Part shown: piece by piece, positions 61,357 to 64,000 of the stretch
Numbering within the stretch: the stretch's first letter is position 1
How the letters are laid out: every line of letters starts with the position of its first letter
The notes under the pieces: generated by a model
The model's database searches: none
What the model saw: only the letters and a program-made list of their open reading frames with translations
What the model was told of the DNA's origin: nothing
Made by a program: the position numbers and the translations under genes
DNA from: DATFKA01 sp035268885
GTDB taxonomy: Bacteria; Bacteroidota; Bacteroidia; Chitinophagales; Saprospiraceae
DNA: 64,000 nucleotides
Direction: 5' to 3'
NCBI GenBank assembly: GCA_035268885.1
Contig: DATFKA010000124.1
Coordinates: 1-64,000 of the forward strand

Positions 61357-64000
61357 TAATCGTTTAGTACTCGATGGCGAATCTGCGGTTCGATACCTCC
61401 GAAAACGAGAATTTTGAGCTCTTCGGGTTGTATATCGTAGCTATTCGTATAAGCAGTTCTTAAATCTGTAATTGTTTTATCTTTATCGTACAATCTAATG
61501 GTCGTAAAGTTTTCTTTTTCTTTTTTTCCATTGCGGGATATACTCAGATAAATGGGTAGGGGATTGCGTTGGGCCAGGTAAAAGAGATGGACGCCCGTTT
61601 CTCCCTTTAGAAAAGCATATAGATTATATCCTTCCAGTATGATTTCTTTTTTGCTCAAATCACTGTGGTAGGACAGCTTCATATCGGCAAAGAGTTTGCT
61701 GTAACACTCCATCAAAAAAATGACTTCGTCTTCTCCCAGATTACTAACCAGGGAGGTAAAATGTAGTCGGACCTGCTCTTTTTGGTTGAGCTTTTCAGCA
61801 AAAAGGGATAGGAGAGCCGTTTCTAAATAAAGGGCGAGGTAGGAAGTATTTTTTATGTCAAAGGCTGGATTAGCAAAGCGATAGCCATCGTTAATTTCTT
61901 TTAAGGCAGCCTCCTGAAAAAGGATATCCTTTAAATCCTCGCGCGAGATATCATCTTTATTAGGGTTGCGGCGGCGTTTAATATTTACTTGTTTTAGTCT
62001 CAGGCCCTGTACTGCGTTGTAATTGGGATCTTCGTGAGCACCAATAATAAAGCGAAGTTTTTCTTTGAGGAGGTCTAGTTTTGTTTTAAAATCGTAATAT
62101 AGCCAGGCCCCCTTGTTTAGTTCTGGTTGTTCGTCTTCATTTTCACTGATGGTTTCTATAAGGGCCTCCAGTTTGCGCAATAACCAATTGTAGAAAGAGC
62201 CACCACTTTTGACTTGCTGTAATTGGGGGAACAAATCGTCTGTATTTCTTTCGATAAAGTCTAGCGCATGAATACTGGGAAAAAGCTGACCGTTTTTCAA
62301 ACGGACATTCAGAATAATGGGCTGATTCGTACGAATATTGAGTAGCTGATCGGCCGAGAGAGCCGTTAAATCCCGTTCAATTTGTCGGCGCATAGCCCTC
62401 CCGCCCATTTTCTCATCGTATCCACGGCGAGCCACCCATTCCAGAGCATCATTAGAGATGTTCAGAATGGTGGTACGTCTGACGAAGCCATCTCTCTTCA
62501 GTAGCTCGTTGATTTGCAGTCGGGCAATTCCCTTGACGTGTTCAAAAGCCAGGTTTTTAAAGACGACGATTTCGTCGATTCGGTTAACAAATTCGGGGCG
62601 GAAGGCATTTTCCACTGCTTTTTGGTAAACCTGACCTTCCGATTCCTGGGTTTTATTAATCGAAATCATGGCATCTACCTTTGCCGCACCCAGGTTGGAG
62701 GTCATGATAATAATGGTATTGGTGAAGTCTACTGTTCGGCCTTGACTATCCGTTAATCGACCATCGTCTAGCACTTGTAATAGTAGATCCAGCACCAGTG
62801 GATGTGCTTTTTCTAACTCATCCAGCAGGATAATGCTAAAAGGACGGTACCGCACTTTACCCGTTAGTTGCCCTTCGGGATTGTAGTGATCTCCAATTAG
62901 TCTCTGGGGAGCCGAGGCATCAATAAACTCATTCATATCAAAGCGCAATAGGTTTTCCTCACTCCCCATGAGATATTTGGCCAGTACTTTGGCTGCCTGC
63001 GTTTTACCGACTCCGGTCGGTCCGATAAAGAGCAGAGAGGCAATCGGTTTTTGTTTGTTATTTAGCTTCGCTTTAAAAATATGGATGAGGTCTGATAAGA
63101 CTTTAATAGCCTCCGTTTGTCCCACTAGTTGCCCTTGTAATTCTCTTTCTATTTCATCGGGATCGTAGGTGTAAGCAGTATCAAATACATGCTCTTCCAG
63201 ACCAGATGTCGCCTGAAAAGAATCCCGTACCTCCCCGACATCCACCAAATCTTCTTTGTATTTGATAGATAATTGTTGCATCAACTTAATGACACTACCC
63301 GGCAGCGCTTTATTTTTGAAGTAATTGCGTTGTAAATAGAGTAGTTGCTTAATGGCGGCGATAGAGATCCGGGTTTCGTGTTTTTGTTCCAGTTGCTTGC
63401 GTTGTTCCAGAATCATCTTTATCGCTTTTTCGTTTCGGGGCTCCGTAAGCCTAAAGATTTGGAACAAATTAGCAAAGCTTCGATCCTTTTCCTGAAAAAC
63501 GGTCCATTCTTCTGGGGTGGCAATTAGGATTAGCTGAAGTTCTCTTTTTTCCAGATAGGGTTTAAGGACATCGCTCAGGGTCATATCATTCTGAGCTGAT
63601 TTACCGATTCTGAGGAGGGCTACCGGGTTGTCGATCAGCATTTTGTGAGAGAATTTCTTCTTGGGGAAGGGCTTTCTCAGATATTGAATAATGGCTTCAA
63701 AACGCTGTTGCCACAAGCCAACGTAGCTCATACCTGCGATAATCCTGGTGGGGTCAATATGCCAGATGGAAGGCATTTGAAAATCATCCTTCCGGTTTTG
63801 CTTTAAATATTGGTGGATCGTTTCATGAATCACCGTATGTCGGCCCGTACCTTCCCGGCCAATGACAACGATGGGCGTATTTTTGGAGTGATAAACGGCT
63901 TGTTTGAGCTTTTCTACGATTTCTTCGCGAAAGAAGGCCCGCTGCAGCTCGTTGGGGTAGAGCTCATTCAAATCAATACCAACCTTTTGTACTTCAGTAA
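61356..64000 (-). CDS. Clp-like AAA+ protein with degenerate first nucleotide site, cut at the window edge
   Basis: The frame is open to the window edge, so the start is outside. From the first in-window codons (TEVQKVGIDLNELYPNEL) at least 880 residues are seen. The first ATPase module has a broken Walker A: GREGTGRHT, where Lys-Ser/Thr should be. The second is intact: GPTGVGKT (about 317-324 counting from the Leu encoded at 63971), Walker B ILLDELEKAH, sensor TSNLG, and the ClpB/C-type small domain with GYDEKMGGRAMRR (about 517-529). A C-terminal extension of about 300 residues without recognised domains follows. A ClpA/ClpC-like unfoldase with an unusual partner site is the best guess. The TTG at 63971 is not accepted as the start, because the frame upstream is conserved-looking. 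Confidence 0.8.
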   Translation of the reverse strand, partial: TEVQKVGIDLNELYPNELQRAFFREEIVEKLKQAVYHSKNTPIVVIGREGTGRHTVIHETIHQYLKQNRKDDFQMPSIWHIDPTRIIAGMSYVGLWQQRFEAIIQYLRKPFPKKKFSHKMLIDNPVALLRIGKSAQNDMTLSDVLKPYLEKRELQLILIATPEEWTVFQEKDRSFANLFQIFRLTEPRNEKAIKMILEQRKQLEQKHETRISIAAIKQLLYLQRNYFKNKALPGSVIKLMQQLSIKYKEDLVDVGEVRDSFQATSGLEEHVFDTAYTYDPDEIERELQGQLVGQTEAIKVLSDLIHIFKAKLNNKQKPIASLLFIGPTGVGKTQAAKVLAKYLMGSEENLLRFDMNEFIDASAPQRLIGDHYNPEGQLTGKVRYRPFSIILLDELEKAHPLVLDLLLQVLDDGRLTDSQGRTVDFTNTIIIMTSNLGAAKVDAMISINKTQESEGQVYQKAVENAFRPEFVNRIDEIVVFKNLAFEHVKGIARLQINELLKRDGFVRRTTILNISNDALEWVARRGYDEKMGGRAMRRQIERDLTALSADQLLNIRTNQPIILNVRLKNGQLFPSIHALDFIERNTDDLFPQLQQVKSGGSFYNWLLRKLEALIETISENEDEQPELNKGAWLYYDFKTKLDLLKEKLRFIIGAHEDPNYNAVQGLRLKQVNIKRRRNPNKDDISREDLKDILFQEAALKEINDGYRFANPAFDIKNTSYLALYLETALLSLFAEKLNQKEQVRLHFTSLVSNLGEDEVIFLMECYSKLFADMKLSYHSDLSKKEIILEGYNLYAFLKGETGVHLFYLAQRNPLPIYLSISRNGKKEKENFTTIRLYDKDKTITDLRTAYTNSYDIQPEELKILVFGGIEPQIRHRVLND

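Noticed and set aside
1..64000. tRNA, rRNA, tmRNA or riboswitch genes
   Set aside because: Looked for T-loop-like GTTCGA patterns and known leader structures on both strands and found none I could defend; a covariance-model scan would be decisive.

Overview
The window reads as chromosomal DNA from a Bacteroidota bacterium, most likely of the Saprospiria (Lewinella/Haliscomenobacter-like) type. The reasons are a very large secreted protein ending in a type IX secretion (T9SS) sorting domain, PorT-like and AsmA-like envelope proteins, TAnnTTTG-type -7 promoter boxes, few Shine-Dalgarno sequences, an IscR-like Rrf2 gene at the end of a sufBCDSE operon, and the carboxynorspermidine route to polyamines. 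The genus assignment is inference; there is no rRNA gene here.

Layout. 1-1.3 kb: a single-domain Y1 (HUH) transposase of the REP-associated (RAYT/IS200-like) type, embedded in two clusters of short hairpin repeats; relatives of the repeat recur at 3.15-3.34 kb and 37.65-37.70 kb. 1.3-2.9 kb: a membrane-anchored glutamate-synthase-like protein. 3.4-8.9 kb (minus): leuA, leuB, recQ and a glycosyltransferase, with a strong hairpin between leuA and leuB. 9-10.6 kb: a helical protein of unknown function. 11-19.1 kb: a 2698-residue repeat-rich T9SS cargo protein. 19.3-21.7 kb: a two-gene polyamine module (carboxynorspermidine dehydrogenase and decarboxylase). 21.8-28.5 kb: smc converging on a large AsmA-like gene. 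28.8-33.8 kb: an AspT-type transporter flanked by two palindromic elements, an L,D-transpeptidase-like lipoprotein and ppk1. 34-44 kb: metallophosphoesterase, small membrane protein, DUF72 protein, tpiA, acyl-CoA dehydrogenase, alkaline phosphatase, a CotH-like protein, rarA and an unknown protein. 44-52.3 kb: gamma-glutamyltransferase, a PlsB-like acyltransferase, engB, an outer-membrane beta-barrel protein, an Xaa-Pro aminopeptidase, a papain-like pseudo-protease and a small phosphoesterase. 52.3-58.5 kb (minus): sufB-sufC-sufD-sufS-sufE-DUF59-rrf2 for Fe-S cluster assembly, with two identical palindromic operator candidates upstream of sufB. 58.6-64 kb (minus): a membrane protein, an oligopeptidase-B-like protease and a Clp-like AAA+ protein cut by the window edge.

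The least ordinary content is the small mobile and palindromic DNA. An 88-bp inverted-repeat element (three copies, each with its own 3-bp target duplication) sits just upstream of three genes in the same orientation. One copy landed inside the ppk1 stop codon and turned TAA into TAG; two copies supply spurious in-frame N-terminal extensions to the next gene. The REP-like hairpins near the transposase have a second, smaller palindrome inserted in their loops. A symmetric 165-bp palindrome ends at the promoter of the transporter gene. Three convergent gene pairs share a TTAA tetranucleotide in which the two stop codons interlock.
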